Notes: generated by a model not told the origin, from the letters alone. A stretch of 64,000 bases of DNA from Paenibacillus senegalensis JC66 (GCF_000285515.1 NZ_HE610957.1:1461427-1525426); one strand, 5' to 3'. Positions 1 through 9,875 are shown, counted from the first letter of the stretch. A program made the numbers and translations.

Positions 1-1706
1 AGCTGCTTGCGCCGCTTCTCGCCAACTCCAGGAATTGAATCAAGCCTGGAAGCAACCATCGATTTGGCTCTGCGCTCCCGGTGAAAAGTAATGGCAAACC
101 GGTGAACCTCATCTTGGATTCTTTGCAGCAAATAGAATTCCTGACTGTCCCGCGGCAGCGGAACAACCTCAGGCGGATCTCCGGTCATCAGTTGAGCGGT
201 CCGGTGCTTGTCGTCCTTAACCAGGCCGCAAACAGGAATGAACAGCCCAAGCTCATTCTCAAGCACGTCAACAGCTGCGGAGATTTGCCCCTTTCCTCCG
301 TCGACCACGATCAGGTCCGGCTGCGGCAGGCCTTCTTTGAGCACCCGCTCATACCGCCTGCGGACTACCTCCCGCATGGTCTCATAATCATCCGGACCTT
401 TGACAGTACGAATCTTGTATTTGCGGTATTCCTTGCGGTCCGGCTTGCCATTCGTAAAGACAACCATGGCAGAAACCGGCTCAACTCCTTGAATATTGGA
501 GTTGTCAAATGCCTCTATTCTTCTGACCGGTGCGGTCCCGAGCCACTCTCCCAAAGCCTCTACGGCTTTGACGGTACGGCTTTCGTCCCGCTCAATCATC
601 TTGAATTTTTCTTCAAGCGCTACCCTTGCATTATCGCAGGCCATATCTGTAGCCTGTTTTTTCACCCCTCTTTGGGGTATCCGCACTTTTACGTTAAGCC
701 ATGCCTCCAGAGAGTGCGCCGCTTCCTCTGTAGATGTTCCCGATTCGCTATCTGCTGTCTCCTCCTGCTTACCCGGGAGATGAATTTCCTTTGGCAGCGC
801 CGGGTTGTCACTGTAAAACTGAGCGACATACGACAGAAAGTCATCATAGGCTTCACCGTAAAATGGAAACACTGACGCGTGCCTTTCAACCATTTTACCT
901 TGCCGCATATAAAGAATCTGAACACACATCCAACCCTTGTCGACAGCGTAGCCGAACACATCCCTGTCCACCATATCCGCTACCGTAATATTCTGTTTCT
1001 CCATCACCGCATCAATATAGGCGATCTGATCACGCAGCTCCTTGGCCCTTTCAAACTGCAGCTCTTCGGCCGCCGCCATCATTTTTTCCTCTAATTCCTT
1101 GCGAATTTGCTTGTGTCCGCCGCCGAGAAAACGAATAATTTCCTGAATCATCCGTTCATATTCCCCAGGATCGACCTCGTATTCACAAGGGGCGATACAC
1201 TGTCCAATATGGTAATAGAGACAAACCTTATCAGGCAGTGTCCTGCATTTGCGCAAAGGGTACAGGCGGTCCAGCAGCTTTTTGGTCTCTTGGGCGGCAT
1301 AAGCATTCGGATACGGACCGAAGTATTTCCCCTTGTCCTTGACGACTCTGCGCGTTACTTCCAATCGCGGATGGGCTTCATTCGTAATTTTAATATAAGG
1401 AAAAGATTTGTCATCCTTTAACAGCACATTATAGCGGGGGTAAAACTTCTTGATTAAATTGCATTCCAAAATAAGCGCTTCAACGTTATTCGCCGTCACG
1501 ATATATTCAAAATCGCGTATTTCGCTGACGAGCCGCTGAGTTTTGGCGTTATGGCTGCCGGTGAAATAAGAGCGGACCCTGTTTTTAAGCACCTTCGCCT
1601 TGCCAACATAGATGACGGTCCCCTGCTCGTTTTTCATCAAATAGCATCCGGGCTTGTCCGGCAGATGGGCCAGCTTGCCCCTGATTACGTCATGATAGGT
1701 TTCCAT
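1..1706 (-). CDS. uvrC: UvrABC excinuclease subunit C, 3' end off the window
   Basis: UvrC makes the two incisions around lesions marked by UvrA/UvrB in nucleotide excision repair. The first 568 codons are visible and in frame throughout. Seen: an N-terminal GIY-YIG-type nuclease region ([11 protein letters not shown], then VIYVGKAK), a cysteine-bearing stretch near residue 160 ([10 protein letters not shown]), a UVR motif ([17 protein letters not shown]), the C-terminal nuclease region ([19 protein letters not shown]), and the beginning of the helix-hairpin-helix part ([10 protein letters not shown]) where the window ends. The ATG lies 6 nt after a GGAGG-type ribosome site. trxA is just upstream on the same strand, a trxA-uvrC order known from Bacillus. 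Certain call; only the last part is missing. Confidence 0.97.
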   Translation of the reverse strand, partial: METYHDVIRGKLAHLPDKPGCYLMKNEQGTVIYVGKAKVLKNRVRSYFTGSHNAKTQRLVSEIRDFEYIVTANNVEALILECNLIKKFYPRYNVLLKDDKSFPYIKITNEAHPRLEVTRRVVKDKGKYFGPYPNAYAAQETKKLLDRLYPLRKCRTLPDKVCLYYHIGQCIAPCEYEVDPGEYERMIQEIIRFLGGGHKQIRKELEEKMMAAAEELQFERAKELRDQIAYIDAVMEKQNITVADMVDRDVFGYAVDKGWMCVQILYMRQGKMVERHASVFPFYGEAYDDFLSYVAQFYSDNPALPKEIHLPGKQEETADSESGTSTEEAAHSLEAWLNVKVRIPQRGVKKQATDMACDNARVALEEKFKMIERDESRTVKAVEALGEWLGTAPVRRIEAFDNSNIQGVEPVSAMVVFTNGKPDRKEYRKYKIRTVKGPDDYETMREVVRRRYERVLKEGLPQPDLIVVDGGKGQISAAVDVLENELGLFIPVCGLVKDDKHRTAQLMTGDPPEVVPLPRDSQEFYLLQRIQDEVHRFAITFHRERRAKSMVASRLDSIPGVGEKRRKQ

Positions 1707-1824
1707 CGCAATCCCCCCCTCCACTGCTTCAATCCTCTTCCGGTAATCCGCACGAAACAAAGAACTCTTTTTCAGCATAGCAGAAAAAGAGTTCTTGTTC
1801 ACCATGTGTATGGAATCCCATTAA

Positions 1825-2142
1825 TTATTGATGACGAGATACTACGCCTTTCAGTGCATCCTTCGATTGGAAACCAACTACCTTGTCAACCGGCTGGCCG
1901 TCTTTAAAGACAATCAGCGTAGGAATGCTCATGACCCCGAAGCGAGATGCGGACTCAGGGTTTTCGTCCACGTTCACTTTAGCGATCTTTACTTGATCCC
2001 CGATTTCCCCGTCCAGTTCCTCCAGAATTGGGGCAATCATTTTACAAGGACCGCACCAAGGGGCCCAAAAATCAACAAGGACAGTGCCTTGACCTTCTAC
2101 TTCTTCTTTGAAGGATGAGTCAGAAACATTAACAATAGCCAT
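1825..2142 (-). CDS. trxA: Thioredoxin
   Basis: Cytoplasmic dithiol-disulfide oxidoreductase that keeps protein thiols reduced and feeds electrons to reductases such as ribonucleotide reductase. The 105-residue chain is full length for the family. Seen: the FWAPWCGPCK active site (Cys30, Cys33), the DENP stretch and the cis-proline loop SIPTLIVFKDG (Pro74). The ATG follows AAGGGAGG at normal spacing. It precedes uvrC by 118 nt on the same strand, so the two may be co-transcribed. The active-site WCGPC separates it from the WCKDC thioredoxin-like protein at 28.8-29.2 kb. Confidence 0.97.
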   Translation of the reverse strand: MAIVNVSDSSFKEEVEGQGTVLVDFWAPWCGPCKMIAPILEELDGEIGDQVKIAKVNVDENPESASRFGVMSIPTLIVFKDGQPVDKVVGFQSKDALKGVVSRHQ

Positions 2143-2402
2143 GATGGATGTCCTCCCTTATCTTTGTTCGTGTTCATATTGTATCTGCAGACCGTGGCCA
2201 TGATACTAAGAAAGTCATGCCTGCTATGTCAGCATTTGCATTAACAAGTTATGCGAATGCTCATGTTTAAGTATATCATATCATCCTTTGTTTTCCTAAT
2301 TGTAGATGAAATCGAGTTAAGCTAAAATAAAAAAAACTCAGGACAAATATGGCTAACTTGTTACGAATAATTGAAAGGATGATTTCAGGCAGTACCTAAA
2401 GC
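2143..2402. other. Intergenic region upstream of trxA
   Basis: No gene seen. AT-rich. On the minus strand a TATACT hexamer near 2270 could be the trxA -10 box, but no convincing -35 box accompanies it. The right part carries the promoter of the small membrane protein gene listed next. Confidence 0.4.
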
Positions 2403-2432
2403 TTTACAACAATCCGCATAGTTCGGTATACT
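2403..2432 (+). promoter_or_regulatory. Candidate sigma-A promoter of the small membrane protein gene
   Basis: TTTACA, an 18-nt spacer and TATACT, ending 54 nt before the start codon of the following small gene. Seen by eye only; the hexamers match the vegetative consensus at most positions. Confidence 0.45.
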
Positions 2433-2486
2433 TGGATATAGACTAAGAAATGCATCGAGGGATAGCCGTTCAAGGAGGGAATATCC

Positions 2487-2630
2487 ATGTTGGATCCTAA
2501 GCATCCGGGGCACCACGTCAATGAAGAACCCCGCAATGATTTCATAGATGTGGCACTTGGCTTCGCAGGAATGTTTGCCGTAATGACATTGATCTTTGTG
2601 GTAGCGGTATTGTTGAAACAGATCATTTAA
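2487..2630 (+). CDS. Small single-pass membrane protein (47 aa)
   Basis: The short frame starts at an ATG with AAGGAGGG 7 nt upstream and encodes a polar, His/Pro/Asn-rich N-terminus (about residues 1-18) followed by one hydrophobic helix (residues 20-43: VALGFAGMFAVMTLIFVVAV) and KQII. The excellent ribosome site, the promoter-like sequence upstream and the strong terminator downstream argue for a real gene. It resembles the small YqzM-type membrane proteins of Bacilli as I recall them, but I cannot confirm that. Function unknown. It stands between the trxA and dnaI transcription units, which run the other way. Confidence 0.7.
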   Translation: MLDPKHPGHHVNEEPRNDFIDVALGFAGMFAVMTLIFVVAVLLKQII

Positions 2631-2723
2631 CTATCCGCACTTTGCCAGAAGGAAGGGGCTCCAAGCAATAAGTCCCTACAGTTGTAATTAGGGCTGTGAT
2701 GTACAATTAAGCCCCAAAAGATA

Positions 2724-2763
2724 AAAAGTTGGACGGAAAGCTAGTTTCTGTCCAACTTTTTTT
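2724..2763. terminator. Strong, probably bidirectional intrinsic terminator
   Basis: Two 16-nt arms (2724-2739 and 2745-2760) pair throughout with one G-T wobble around a 5-nt loop. A-rich sequence precedes the hairpin and a T run follows it, so it can stop transcription of the small gene on the plus strand and of dnaI on the minus strand. Confidence 0.85.
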
Positions 2764-2849
2764 GTGATCGCGGTTTCTTCTCCCGTACCAAAGGCTGTGA
2801 TTTGCGCTTGCTTTAATCCTTGCCACATACGACAGCACGGTACGCCTCT

Positions 2850-3815
2850 TTATGTGGCCTCACGGCGTTCCCGCTTGTTAAATCCGGCAACGTACACCTC
2901 TTCGACAAAGTGGCGAATCCGGTCCATAATCCGCTTTCCCTTGAACTCCTCTTCCCCATCGCGATTCGTAAAGCTGAAATGCTTTTCCAAGTCGTCCAAT
3001 TCATAATTGGAGGTAAAAAAAGTTGGCTTGCGGTTCATCCGGTAATTCAATATCGTGCCAAGCACATGATCCCTTAACCATGGGTTAAGATTCTCCGCAC
3101 CGATATCATCAAACACGAGAAGATCGGTTTCCTTGAGCAGATCGATCGTTTCCTTCAGCTTCTGCGGCTCCTGGAACATCCCCTTCAGGTCCTCGGCGAA
3201 ATCCGGCATGTACACGATCGCACCGCTTAATCCCGATTTGGCCAGCTCATACAGCATATAGCCCATTAAAAAGGTTTTGCCGGTACCGAACGACCCGGCT
3301 AAATACAGACCCTTGGTCTGCAGGCCATTCTCCTTCGTCAGCAAAATATAGTCCAGCACCCGATCTACCGCTTCCGCTCGTTCCCAATCCATGCGAACGA
3401 TCTCATCCGCAGAGTATCCCTGCTGCAGTGATCTCTGATCTACATAGAAGCTGCGAATCCGGTTGCGGATAGCTTCCTGCTTAAGGCTGGCATTATATTT
3501 GTCGCAGCTGACTTTGCGTTCATAAATATGACTGCTGCCCTCCAGCTGTTCCGCAGAGACCATCGTATAGTGCCCCGGATAGTCGTTAGGACAGCGTTCG
3601 AGTCCCGGGCATTGGGAACAGTTACGATGCTCCAGCGCATACTGGTAGAACTTGTTAAGGTTCAGCCTGATGTCCTCCTGGCTAGCGAGCGGATATGCTT
3701 TTCTCCAGTTCTCGATCAAAGGGTCGGAAAGCAGCTTGCTGATTTTTTCCTCCCGGCTCTTGAGCATAGGCCTGTCCGCCAGCTGTTTAAGCAAATCCCC
3801 GAGCGATTCCATCAT
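2850..3815 (-). CDS. dnaI: Primosomal helicase loader DnaI
   Basis: AAA+ ATPase that loads the replicative helicase DnaC onto DNA in Firmicutes, working with DnaB and DnaD at the origin and at restarting forks. The 321 residues are close to the Bacillus length of about 311. Seen: an N-terminal helicase-binding region, a zinc-binding cluster (Cys66, Cys69, Cys75, His82, Cys104), the Walker A motif GSFGTGKT (174-181) and the Walker B stretch LLVFDDIGAEN (Asp236-Asp237). Two consecutive ATGs follow AGGGGGAAG; the first is annotated. dnaB lies 135 nt upstream on the same strand, the arrangement found in Bacillus. Confidence 0.95.
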   Translation of the reverse strand: MMESLGDLLKQLADRPMLKSREEKISKLLSDPLIENWRKAYPLASQEDIRLNLNKFYQYALEHRNCSQCPGLERCPNDYPGHYTMVSAEQLEGSSHIYERKVSCDKYNASLKQEAIRNRIRSFYVDQRSLQQGYSADEIVRMDWERAEAVDRVLDYILLTKENGLQTKGLYLAGSFGTGKTFLMGYMLYELAKSGLSGAIVYMPDFAEDLKGMFQEPQKLKETIDLLKETDLLVFDDIGAENLNPWLRDHVLGTILNYRMNRKPTFFTSNYELDDLEKHFSFTNRDGEEEFKGKRIMDRIRHFVEEVYVAGFNKRERREAT

Positions 3816-3950
3816 CTTCCCCCTGTTCTTGTTATTTCAATAGTATCGGCCAGATAGTATGTCTACCTAGTATGTTTACCTGGCATCCTTACCTAGCTTG
3901 TTTCTCAAGTTATGCTGCTCTAGTGTGTTTCATTGTCAGCTTGCCGCTTT

Positions 3951-5462
3951 TTACAGCTTGCCGTCAAGCTTCATCGCTTTCTGTCTTATCGCTTCCAGCT
4001 CCGCCTGGGACAGTTTCTTCGCAGCAGGCTTGTCCGTAATCACCGGAATTTCCGGCTTGCCTTTCAGCTTGCTGTTCTTCCAGCCCGGGGAGGAAGCCCT
4101 TTTAGTGCCGCGTCTGCGTTCCGCTTGCTGTTTGTAGTTCATTTTCTCGCGGATATATTCGACTGCCTGCTCATATGTATGAATCTGCTTGCCGAGCAGG
4201 TCGGAAGCGACAGCCTCTATCGAAGATTTGGCCCAGGAGCGGCGGTCAACATGAATATAATGGATAAGAACGTTGATAACTTCTTCTTTCAACTTGTAAT
4301 TTAAATCGATTTTTTGAAAAATGTCGAGAACCCCGTCCGGCACGCTGCCCTGTGAAAAAAAACGCTGCAGGACGAGCGTATAAGGCTCATTGCGGAGAAT
4401 CATATTGTATTGGTGAATATCACACTGCCCCTGAAATAGAGGTGGAACCTCGACATAATAATTCATCTCTACGGGCTGCTCCACAGCCGGCTCGTCCTGC
4501 TGATTCGCTTGGCGGTCGGCCAGATGCCTTGCATGCTGCTCAGTTCTTCTCTTGCTTTGGCGAAAATAAAGATTTGCCTTATATTTCAGCACATCTTCCT
4601 GAAGATGTCCTTCCTCATCAAAAACCTCGTCTTCATCCAGCAAACGGCATGTTTCTAACAGCGTTAGCTGGTATTTCTTTGCCGTAATATTAATGACCGC
4701 CAGCTGATCCAGCCTATATTTCAAAGCTTCTACATAGCTGCGGTTAACCGATTCTCTAGGAAATCTGCGTATAATATCAGCATAATCAAACCCTTTACTG
4801 ATCACATCAGGTCCCCCGCCAGTCTGCCTGTCAGAAGCGGTTTGGTAAATCGCCTGCTCCAGCTCATAATCAACCACCTGAGTGTTCAGACGGAACAGAT
4901 CATAAAATGGAACGGACAGGTTCTCCCGCTGGGAGCCGGTCAGCTCCGCGGGCTCTTCCGACATCAGCTCTTCCTTCAAGGAAAGGACCATATATTTGCC
5001 CACCTTGTCCCTCAGCAAAAGGGTCAAATGCTGGTTCTTGAAAAACTCCTCCGGTGACAATGGACGGAATAATTGATAGTCATAAACATAATCTTCACTA
5101 GAGCTTAAATATCGGCGGGAGGTTTGCATAAGGCCTACAGCTTCTAGCTTCGAGCTTTGCTCAATAAAAAAACTCCGCCCTTTCTCTCCCGGCTCGAGAT
5201 CCAGACTGAGAAACAGGCGCCTCTGCTGCTCCAGGGCAGAAAATCCGATCCGGTCCCCCGGCAGCTGCTGATACAGGCTGTAATAAATGCCTACTGCCAT
5301 AGCTCCGATCATCGGCTGGTAGAGGCTTCCAAGCAGTCGGTAATCCAGGCTGCTGAGCGCAAAATCCCGGTATACGCAATAGCGGTGATTTTCTGTAAAA
5401 TGCAATTGGTTAGTGATGCGCATATTCCTTTGGTCACCCGCCTTAAACTGTTGAATCTTCAT
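3951..5462 (-). CDS. dnaB: Replication initiation and membrane attachment protein DnaB
   Basis: Firmicute-specific primosome protein (not the E. coli helicase DnaB) that helps DnaI load the helicase at oriC and links the origin to the membrane. The N-terminal part carries the family signature around residues 30-60 (CVYRDFALSS then LYQPMIG), followed by two DnaB/DnaD-type domains; the C-terminal 60 residues are Lys/Arg-rich. 503 residues is somewhat longer than the about 470 of Bacillus. The start is uncertain: GAGAGG lies rather far from this ATG, and an in-frame ATG at codon 14 is a plausible alternative. dnaI follows on the same strand. Confidence 0.92.
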   Translation of the reverse strand: MKIQQFKAGDQRNMRITNQLHFTENHRYCVYRDFALSSLDYRLLGSLYQPMIGAMAVGIYYSLYQQLPGDRIGFSALEQQRRLFLSLDLEPGEKGRSFFIEQSSKLEAVGLMQTSRRYLSSSEDYVYDYQLFRPLSPEEFFKNQHLTLLLRDKVGKYMVLSLKEELMSEEPAELTGSQRENLSVPFYDLFRLNTQVVDYELEQAIYQTASDRQTGGGPDVISKGFDYADIIRRFPRESVNRSYVEALKYRLDQLAVINITAKKYQLTLLETCRLLDEDEVFDEEGHLQEDVLKYKANLYFRQSKRRTEQHARHLADRQANQQDEPAVEQPVEMNYYVEVPPLFQGQCDIHQYNMILRNEPYTLVLQRFFSQGSVPDGVLDIFQKIDLNYKLKEEVINVLIHYIHVDRRSWAKSSIEAVASDLLGKQIHTYEQAVEYIREKMNYKQQAERRRGTKRASSPGWKNSKLKGKPEIPVITDKPAAKKLSQAELEAIRQKAMKLDGKL

Positions 5463-5605
5463 TTTACCACACTATTGATCCTCTCTAAAGACAGAGAATG
5501 CCTGCAAGTGCAGAAAAAGGACAAACCCTTTGCTTAGAAAGAGGCTTGTCCCCATTTTCCAGATCTTTATCCAAGAAATGCTCTTCACTATAATAATCGC
5601 TGTGG

Positions 5606-5905
5606 TTAAAACATTTTATAGCCCTTCACCCGCAGCAGCCTGATCGTATACCCGCTCAGCACAGCACCGGCCAGCCCGCTAATCAGCGGTAAATAGTCAG
5701 CCAAAGTATACCCGCTGATATTCTCTAAAAAAGTTTCGTGTCCCCAAGTCCAATAAACGAGGCCAACAACGAAAATAATATACGCATAGATTGGAAACCA
5801 TGTGGTTTTCAGCAGCATATTTAAAATGAAGCCCAGGCCGAAAAACATACAAAAGGCCAGCAGAATCAGCACGAACAGCTGCAGGACCTCTATGACGATG
5901 TTCAA
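5606..5905 (-). CDS. yuiB: YuiB-like integral membrane protein
   Basis: The 99-residue chain is very hydrophobic: segments at about 5-30 (LQLFVLILLAFCMFFGLGF), 38-58 (FPIYAYIIFVVGLVYW) and 68-88. FGLGFILNMLL near the N-terminus is like the YuiB family of Bacilli as I recall it. The start appears to be TTG, with AAGGGGTG 8 nt upstream; there is no better in-frame ATG. In Bacillus subtilis yuiB sits near the yumB (NADH dehydrogenase) and yumC (ferredoxin reductase) genes, and both are also close here. The biochemical role is unknown; a membrane role near the electron transport genes is only inferred. Confidence 0.75.
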   Translation of the reverse strand: MNIVIEVLQLFVLILLAFCMFFGLGFILNMLLKTTWFPIYAYIIFVVGLVYWTWGHETFLENISGYTLADYLPLISGLAGAVLSGYTIRLLRVKGYKMF

Positions 5906-5995
5906 AGTATGGTCACCCCTTGCTTAGTTGTTCCAAAACATCAATTCTCTATTTATTGTAGCTTACCGCGAAAGAAAAAGTAAAGCCAACAAATT

Positions 5996-6049
5996 GTCAT
6001 TATTATGACGCTTTTACCGTTTGCTCCCAGGCTTCCATTTAGCTACAAT
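5996..6049 (+). promoter_or_regulatory. hemQ promoter region with a small palindrome
   Basis: TTGCTC (6021-6026), a 17-nt spacer and TACAAT (6044-6049) form a sigma-A-like promoter about 80 nt before hemQ. Just upstream lies the perfect palindrome GTCATTATTATGAC (5996-6009), a possible operator. It does not match the PerR or Fur consensus well, so the regulator is unknown. Confidence 0.45.
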
Positions 6050-6131
6050 GAAGAGGAACAAGCTGTCGAGAAACAGCATAATTTAGCTGTTCCAAGCCAG
6101 TTCAGGCACTATAAATAAGGAGTGAATGCCC

Positions 6132-6878
6132 ATGAGTGAAGCCGTCCAAACGCTGGAAGGCTGGTATGCCCTGCATGATTTCCGCACCATCAACTGGCCG
6201 TCTTGGAGATACGCAAGTGATCAAGAACGAGCTCAAGCGATAGAGGAGCTGGAGCAGCTGCTCCAGGATTGGCAAAGCATCGAGAACGATAAGCAAGGAA
6301 GCTCTGCGTTCTACAGCATTGTCGGACAAAAAGCAGACTTGTCGTTTACTCATCTAAGAGAAACGTTGGAAGAGCTTAATGAGCTGGAGACAGCCTTCAA
6401 TAAAACAATCCTGGCCCAGCACCTGCTGCCTGCATATTCCTATGTTTCGGTGGTGGAGCTGAGCAGCTATATGGCCAAGCCCGGCACGGATCCAATGGAA
6501 GATCCCCATGTTGCTGCCAGGCTGAAGCCGATCATGCCTAAATCCAAGCATTACTGCTTCTATCCAATGAACAAAAAGCGCGAAGGCCAGGATAACTGGT
6601 ATATGCTTTCTATGGAAGAGCGCCGCGAAATGATGCGCAGCCACGGCTTAATTGGGCGCAGTTATGCCGGAAAGGTTAAGCAAATTATTAGCGGTTCCGT
6701 TGGCTTGGATGATTGGGAATGGGGCGTAACCTTATTCTCTGACGATGCCCTGCAATTTAAAAAGCTGGTATACGAAATGAGATTCGACGAGGCGAGCGCG
6801 CGTTTCGGAGAATTCGGCGAATTTTATGTTGGCAATTTGCTTGATGCAGATAAAGCGAGACAAATGCTTTCCTTATAA
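6132..6878 (+). CDS. hemQ: Coproheme decarboxylase (HemQ/ChdC)
   Basis: Last enzyme of the coproporphyrin-dependent heme pathway of Gram-positive bacteria: it oxidatively removes two propionate carboxylates from Fe-coproporphyrin III, using peroxide, to give heme b. Belongs to the chlorite dismutase-like fold. Seen: YPMNKKR near residue 144, holding the radical-forming Tyr and the Lys of the family (Tyr145/Lys149 in Geobacillus numbering), and MRSHGLIGR with the heme-ligand His near 171. The downstream ATG (MSEAV) is chosen because AAGGAG lies 9 nt before it, whereas the ATG at 6126 is too close. Heme made here would also feed CtaB and CtaA encoded later in the window. Confidence 0.95.
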   Translation: MSEAVQTLEGWYALHDFRTINWPSWRYASDQERAQAIEELEQLLQDWQSIENDKQGSSAFYSIVGQKADLSFTHLRETLEELNELETAFNKTILAQHLLPAYSYVSVVELSSYMAKPGTDPMEDPHVAARLKPIMPKSKHYCFYPMNKKREGQDNWYMLSMEERREMMRSHGLIGRSYAGKVKQIISGSVGLDDWEWGVTLFSDDALQFKKLVYEMRFDEASARFGEFGEFYVGNLLDADKARQMLSL

Positions 6879-6897
6879 ATGGAACGACAACGTAGAC

Positions 6898-6943
6898 GAG
6901 GCCGCCGCTAAAGTCATTTTATCGTTGCTTTGGCAGCGGCCTC
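6898..6943. terminator. Hairpin between the convergent hemQ and a hypothetical gene
   Basis: Arms 6898-6913 and 6928-6943 pair over 16 nt with a mismatch and wobbles. No clean T run follows in either direction, so it may be a weak terminator or an mRNA 3' end stabiliser. Confidence 0.45.
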
Positions 6944-6952
6944 TCATCATCA

Positions 6953-7204
6953 TTATTCGCCGTCTTCCTGGCTTTCCTGCTTGCTTTTTAAATATTCCTC
7001 CGTATCCCGGTCACGCTGCCGGCCCTTTTCTTTCAACCGCTCAATCGCCGGCAGAATAAGAATATCAATTTCTTTCTGCACCGGATAAACCAAGTCGTAG
7101 CGGTTCTGGCTCTCCAAGTAGTGACCGACCTCCATAAGGGCATTGTAACGGTCGAGTTCTTCCCGCGTGAGCAGTCCTCTGACTTGGACGCTGCAATGTC
7201 TCAT
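6953..7204 (-). CDS. Hypothetical charged protein (83 aa)
   Basis: Begins MRHCSVQVRGLLTREEL and is rich in charged residues, ending in a highly acidic and glutamine-rich tail. No membrane segment or signal peptide. Three consecutive in-frame ATGs occur; the last is preferred because AAAGGGGGG stands at proper distance, which also removes overlap with the gene upstream. It lies 34 nt downstream of the type II NADH dehydrogenase gene on the same strand and is probably co-transcribed with it. I do not recognise a family. Confidence 0.65.
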   Translation of the reverse strand: MRHCSVQVRGLLTREELDRYNALMEVGHYLESQNRYDLVYPVQKEIDILILPAIERLKEKGRQRDRDTEEYLKSKQESQEDGE

Positions 7205-7238
7205 CATCATCCCCCCCTTTAACGAAACACAGTCTTTC

Positions 7239-8429
7239 CTACAGCTTGCCTTTCTTAACAACTAACGGAATGCCGCCGATCATGTACAAATATCTTAAAT
7301 CAATCATTTTTTTCATCCAGGCTGCTTTCCTTCCAGTCAGCTTATGATTGCCTACCAGACCGATCGCCTGCCGCCTGCCAAGAGACGCCACTACTCCCCG
7401 GTTATGGAAGGAAAATTTTTTAAGAGGGGCATTGCGAATCGACGCTACCAGATTGTATGAACAGAGCTCCCCCTGCTGGGTAGCAATCTGTGCAGTAGGC
7501 GGATACGGCCTACCCTCCGGGCTCATCACCATAGAGCAGTCTCCCAGCACAAATACGTTGTCATATTCGGGAGTCCGCAAATAATCATCGACGACCACAC
7601 GGCCCCTTATCGTTTCCAGCCCTGCTTCCTCCAGCATATGATTGCCGCGGATCCCCCCAGTCCAAATTACAGTAGCCGAACGTATCTCTTCCCCTGTAGC
7701 CAGGACAACACCTTCCGGTGTACATTCCTTGATCGCCGTGGCTAATTTGAAGGTGACACCCTTTTCCTCCAGCACCTGTATGGCATATTCCACCAGCTGG
7801 GGATCAAAACCAGGCAAGGCGGTCGGGGCCGCTTCAATATTATAAATTTTTACCAGCTCCGGGTTGACATCAAACTCCTTGCAAAGCTTGGGGACCCGAT
7901 CGGCCAGCTCGCCGACAAATTCGATCCCGGTAAAGCCCGCTCCGCCCACTATAAAGGTCAAATAATCGGTACGGTGCGGCTCTCTTTTATATTTGGCGAA
8001 CTGATATTCGATATGCTCCCGAATAAGCCGTACACTGTTGATGCTGCGAATATTCAGCGCGTTCTGCAGCAGTCCGGGCACACCGAACGTTTCCGGCTCT
8101 CCGCCTAAGCCGATAATTAAGTAATCATAGGATAATGTGCTGTCCTCCAGTACAACCTTCTGCTCATTCAGCTTAAGCTCGGTAACGGTCGATTTGACAA
8201 AATCGATTTTATATTCATCAATCAGCTTGGAAATTTCCACACGCGCATTTTCCGGCTTGTCCGTCCCCGCAGCAGGCATATGCAGATGAGTCGTTATATA
8301 ATGATAATCATGCTTGTTAACCAGTGTGACGTCGGCTTCATTATAATTCAGATCCTTCTGCAGCCGGATTGCCGTCACAATCCCTCCATACCCAGCACCC
8401 AAAATGACGATTCTTGGTATTCTGCCCAT
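7239..8429 (-). CDS. ndh: Type II NADH dehydrogenase (NADH:menaquinone oxidoreductase)
   Basis: Membrane-associated, non-proton-pumping flavoenzyme that passes electrons from NADH to menaquinone. About 396 residues. Seen: N-terminal FAD-binding Rossmann motif (VILGAGYGGI), second NAD(H) Rossmann motif near the middle (FIVGGAGFTGIE), the ATG box-like stretch ATVIWTGGIRG, and the C-terminal FAD contact FVLGDCS, followed by PYPPTAQIATQQG, typical for the family. The ATG (MGRIPRIV) is preferred over a GTG five codons upstream because GGTGGG stands 7 nt before it. Corresponds in context to Bacillus yumB. mqnE in this window would help make its quinone acceptor. Confidence 0.93.
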   Translation of the reverse strand: MGRIPRIVILGAGYGGIVTAIRLQKDLNYNEADVTLVNKHDYHYITTHLHMPAAGTDKPENARVEISKLIDEYKIDFVKSTVTELKLNEQKVVLEDSTLSYDYLIIGLGGEPETFGVPGLLQNALNIRSINSVRLIREHIEYQFAKYKREPHRTDYLTFIVGGAGFTGIEFVGELADRVPKLCKEFDVNPELVKIYNIEAAPTALPGFDPQLVEYAIQVLEEKGVTFKLATAIKECTPEGVVLATGEEIRSATVIWTGGIRGNHMLEEAGLETIRGRVVVDDYLRTPEYDNVFVLGDCSMVMSPEGRPYPPTAQIATQQGELCSYNLVASIRNAPLKKFSFHNRGVVASLGRRQAIGLVGNHKLTGRKAAWMKKMIDLRYLYMIGGIPLVVKKGKL

Positions 8430-8780
8430 AGGGTTTCCCACCACTCCATTATTGTATGTTAGTCTAGTCTATTGTGAAAAATTACACAAAGTTACCAATC
8501 ATAAAACCTGCTTGTCTTTTTCTCTGTTTAAACAAGCTATTCATATGAAAGAATAAACTTTACGCTGGTAAATATCAAGCCCAATTTCCAACGATTGCTT
8601 GCTCATTTATTTCCTGAATTCTGGAATTAGCTGCGTCATCAAAATTGGCTGGTACCATTAATTACCACTGATAATCGTCATAACTCCGCCAATATAAGAT
8701 TTTGTTCAACAAATTATCGATTTCTTATAAGTAAAACTAATAAGCAGGGTCTTTATTTCAGGACAGTGTAAGTTTATAAT
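8430..8780. other. Divergent intergenic region between ndh and ferredoxin-NADP reductase
   Basis: No gene seen. AT-rich. A TATAAT at 8775-8780 with a weak TTTATT 17 nt upstream is the best candidate for the plus-strand promoter of the reductase gene. Nothing else stands out. Confidence 0.45.
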
Positions 8781-8821
8781 ATAAGACGATTGTTCAAATT
8801 TGCCCGGAGGTGTTTGGTACT

Positions 8822-9820
8822 GTGTCATCACAACAGCAACAAGAAATAACCGATATTACAATCATTGGCGGGGGTCCTGCAGGAATGTTTGCCTCCTTCT
8901 ATGCTGGTATGCGTCAGGCATCGGTCAAAATTATCGAAAGCATGCCTCAATTGGGCGGTCAGCTGGCTGCGCTTTACCCCGAGAAATACATTTATGATGT
9001 AGCGGGTTTTCCAAAAGTCCGGGCCCAAGAGCTGGTGGACAACTTATCCCAGCAGATGAGCTTATTCCCTGTAGAGGTTTGTCTTGAAGAAAAGGTTATC
9101 GGATTGAAGAAACAAGAAGAGCGGCTGTTCGAATTAAAGACGGACAAAGGCGTGCACTATTCCAAAGCGGTCATTATTACAGGCGGAATCGGCGCATTTG
9201 AACCAAGAAAGTTGACCCTGCCGGAAGCTGCACAATTCGAAAATAAGAATCTTCATTATTTCGTAAGTGATCTTAACGCTTTTGCCGGTCAGAACGTCAT
9301 TATTTCCGGTGGCGGCGACTCTGCGGTTGACTGGGCCTTGATGCTCGAGCCGATCGCCAAGCAGGTTACTCTCGTTCATCGCAGAGACAAATTCAGAGCG
9401 CATGAGCACAGCGTTGAACTGCTGATGAAATCCAAGGTTCAAGTTCAAACCTTCAAGGAAATCACCAGGCTTCATGGTGACGATCAAATCAATCAAGTCA
9501 CCTTGACTGATTTGAAGACTAAGGAAGAAGCGGTGCTCGATGTTGACGCCGTCATTGTTAATTTCGGCTTCGTCTCCTCCCTAGGACCCATTTCCGAATG
9601 GGGCTTTGAGATTGAGAGCAATTCGATAGTAGTTGATTCAAGAATGGAAACTACTATTCCCGGTATTTTTGCCGCAGGCGATATTACAACTTATCCCGGC
9701 AAGCTGAAATTGATTTGCGTAGGCTTCGGGGAAGCGCCAACCGCTGTAAACAACGCCAAGGTTTATATAGATCCTGAAGCCAGATTGTCTCCAGGACACA
9801 GCAGCAACTTGAAGTTCTAA
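8822..9820 (+). CDS. Ferredoxin/flavodoxin--NADP(+) reductase, YumC type
   Basis: Thioredoxin-reductase-like FAD enzyme that moves electrons between NADPH and ferredoxin or flavodoxin. 332 residues, the same length as Bacillus YumC, which it closely resembles (FAD motif [28 protein letters not shown] motif [24 protein letters not shown]-terminal [11 protein letters not shown]). It lacks the CxxC redox pair of thioredoxin reductases, as expected. Start is GTG, 9 nt after GGAGGTG; the earlier in-frame GTG overlaps the ribosome site itself. Single-gene unit ending in a clear terminator. Confidence 0.95.
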   Translation: MSSQQQQEITDITIIGGGPAGMFASFYAGMRQASVKIIESMPQLGGQLAALYPEKYIYDVAGFPKVRAQELVDNLSQQMSLFPVEVCLEEKVIGLKKQEERLFELKTDKGVHYSKAVIITGGIGAFEPRKLTLPEAAQFENKNLHYFVSDLNAFAGQNVIISGGGDSAVDWALMLEPIAKQVTLVHRRDKFRAHEHSVELLMKSKVQVQTFKEITRLHGDDQINQVTLTDLKTKEEAVLDVDAVIVNFGFVSSLGPISEWGFEIESNSIVVDSRMETTIPGIFAAGDITTYPGKLKLICVGFGEAPTAVNNAKVYIDPEARLSPGHSSNLKF

Positions 9821-9838
9821 TTAATGAAATCATATGCA

Positions 9839-9875
9839 GAAGGCAGCTCGCGGGGTTAATCCGTGAGCTGCCTTC
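9839..9875 (+). terminator. Intrinsic terminator of the ferredoxin-NADP reductase gene
   Basis: AAGGCAGCTCGCGG pairs with CCGTGAGCTGCCTT around a short AT-rich loop and is followed by CTTTAATCTTATT. It begins about 20 nt after the stop codon. Confidence 0.8.

Noticed and set aside
81..875. Long plus-strand frame opposite uvrC
   Set aside because: Antisense shadow of a clearly conserved uvrC; no ribosome site and no family resemblance.
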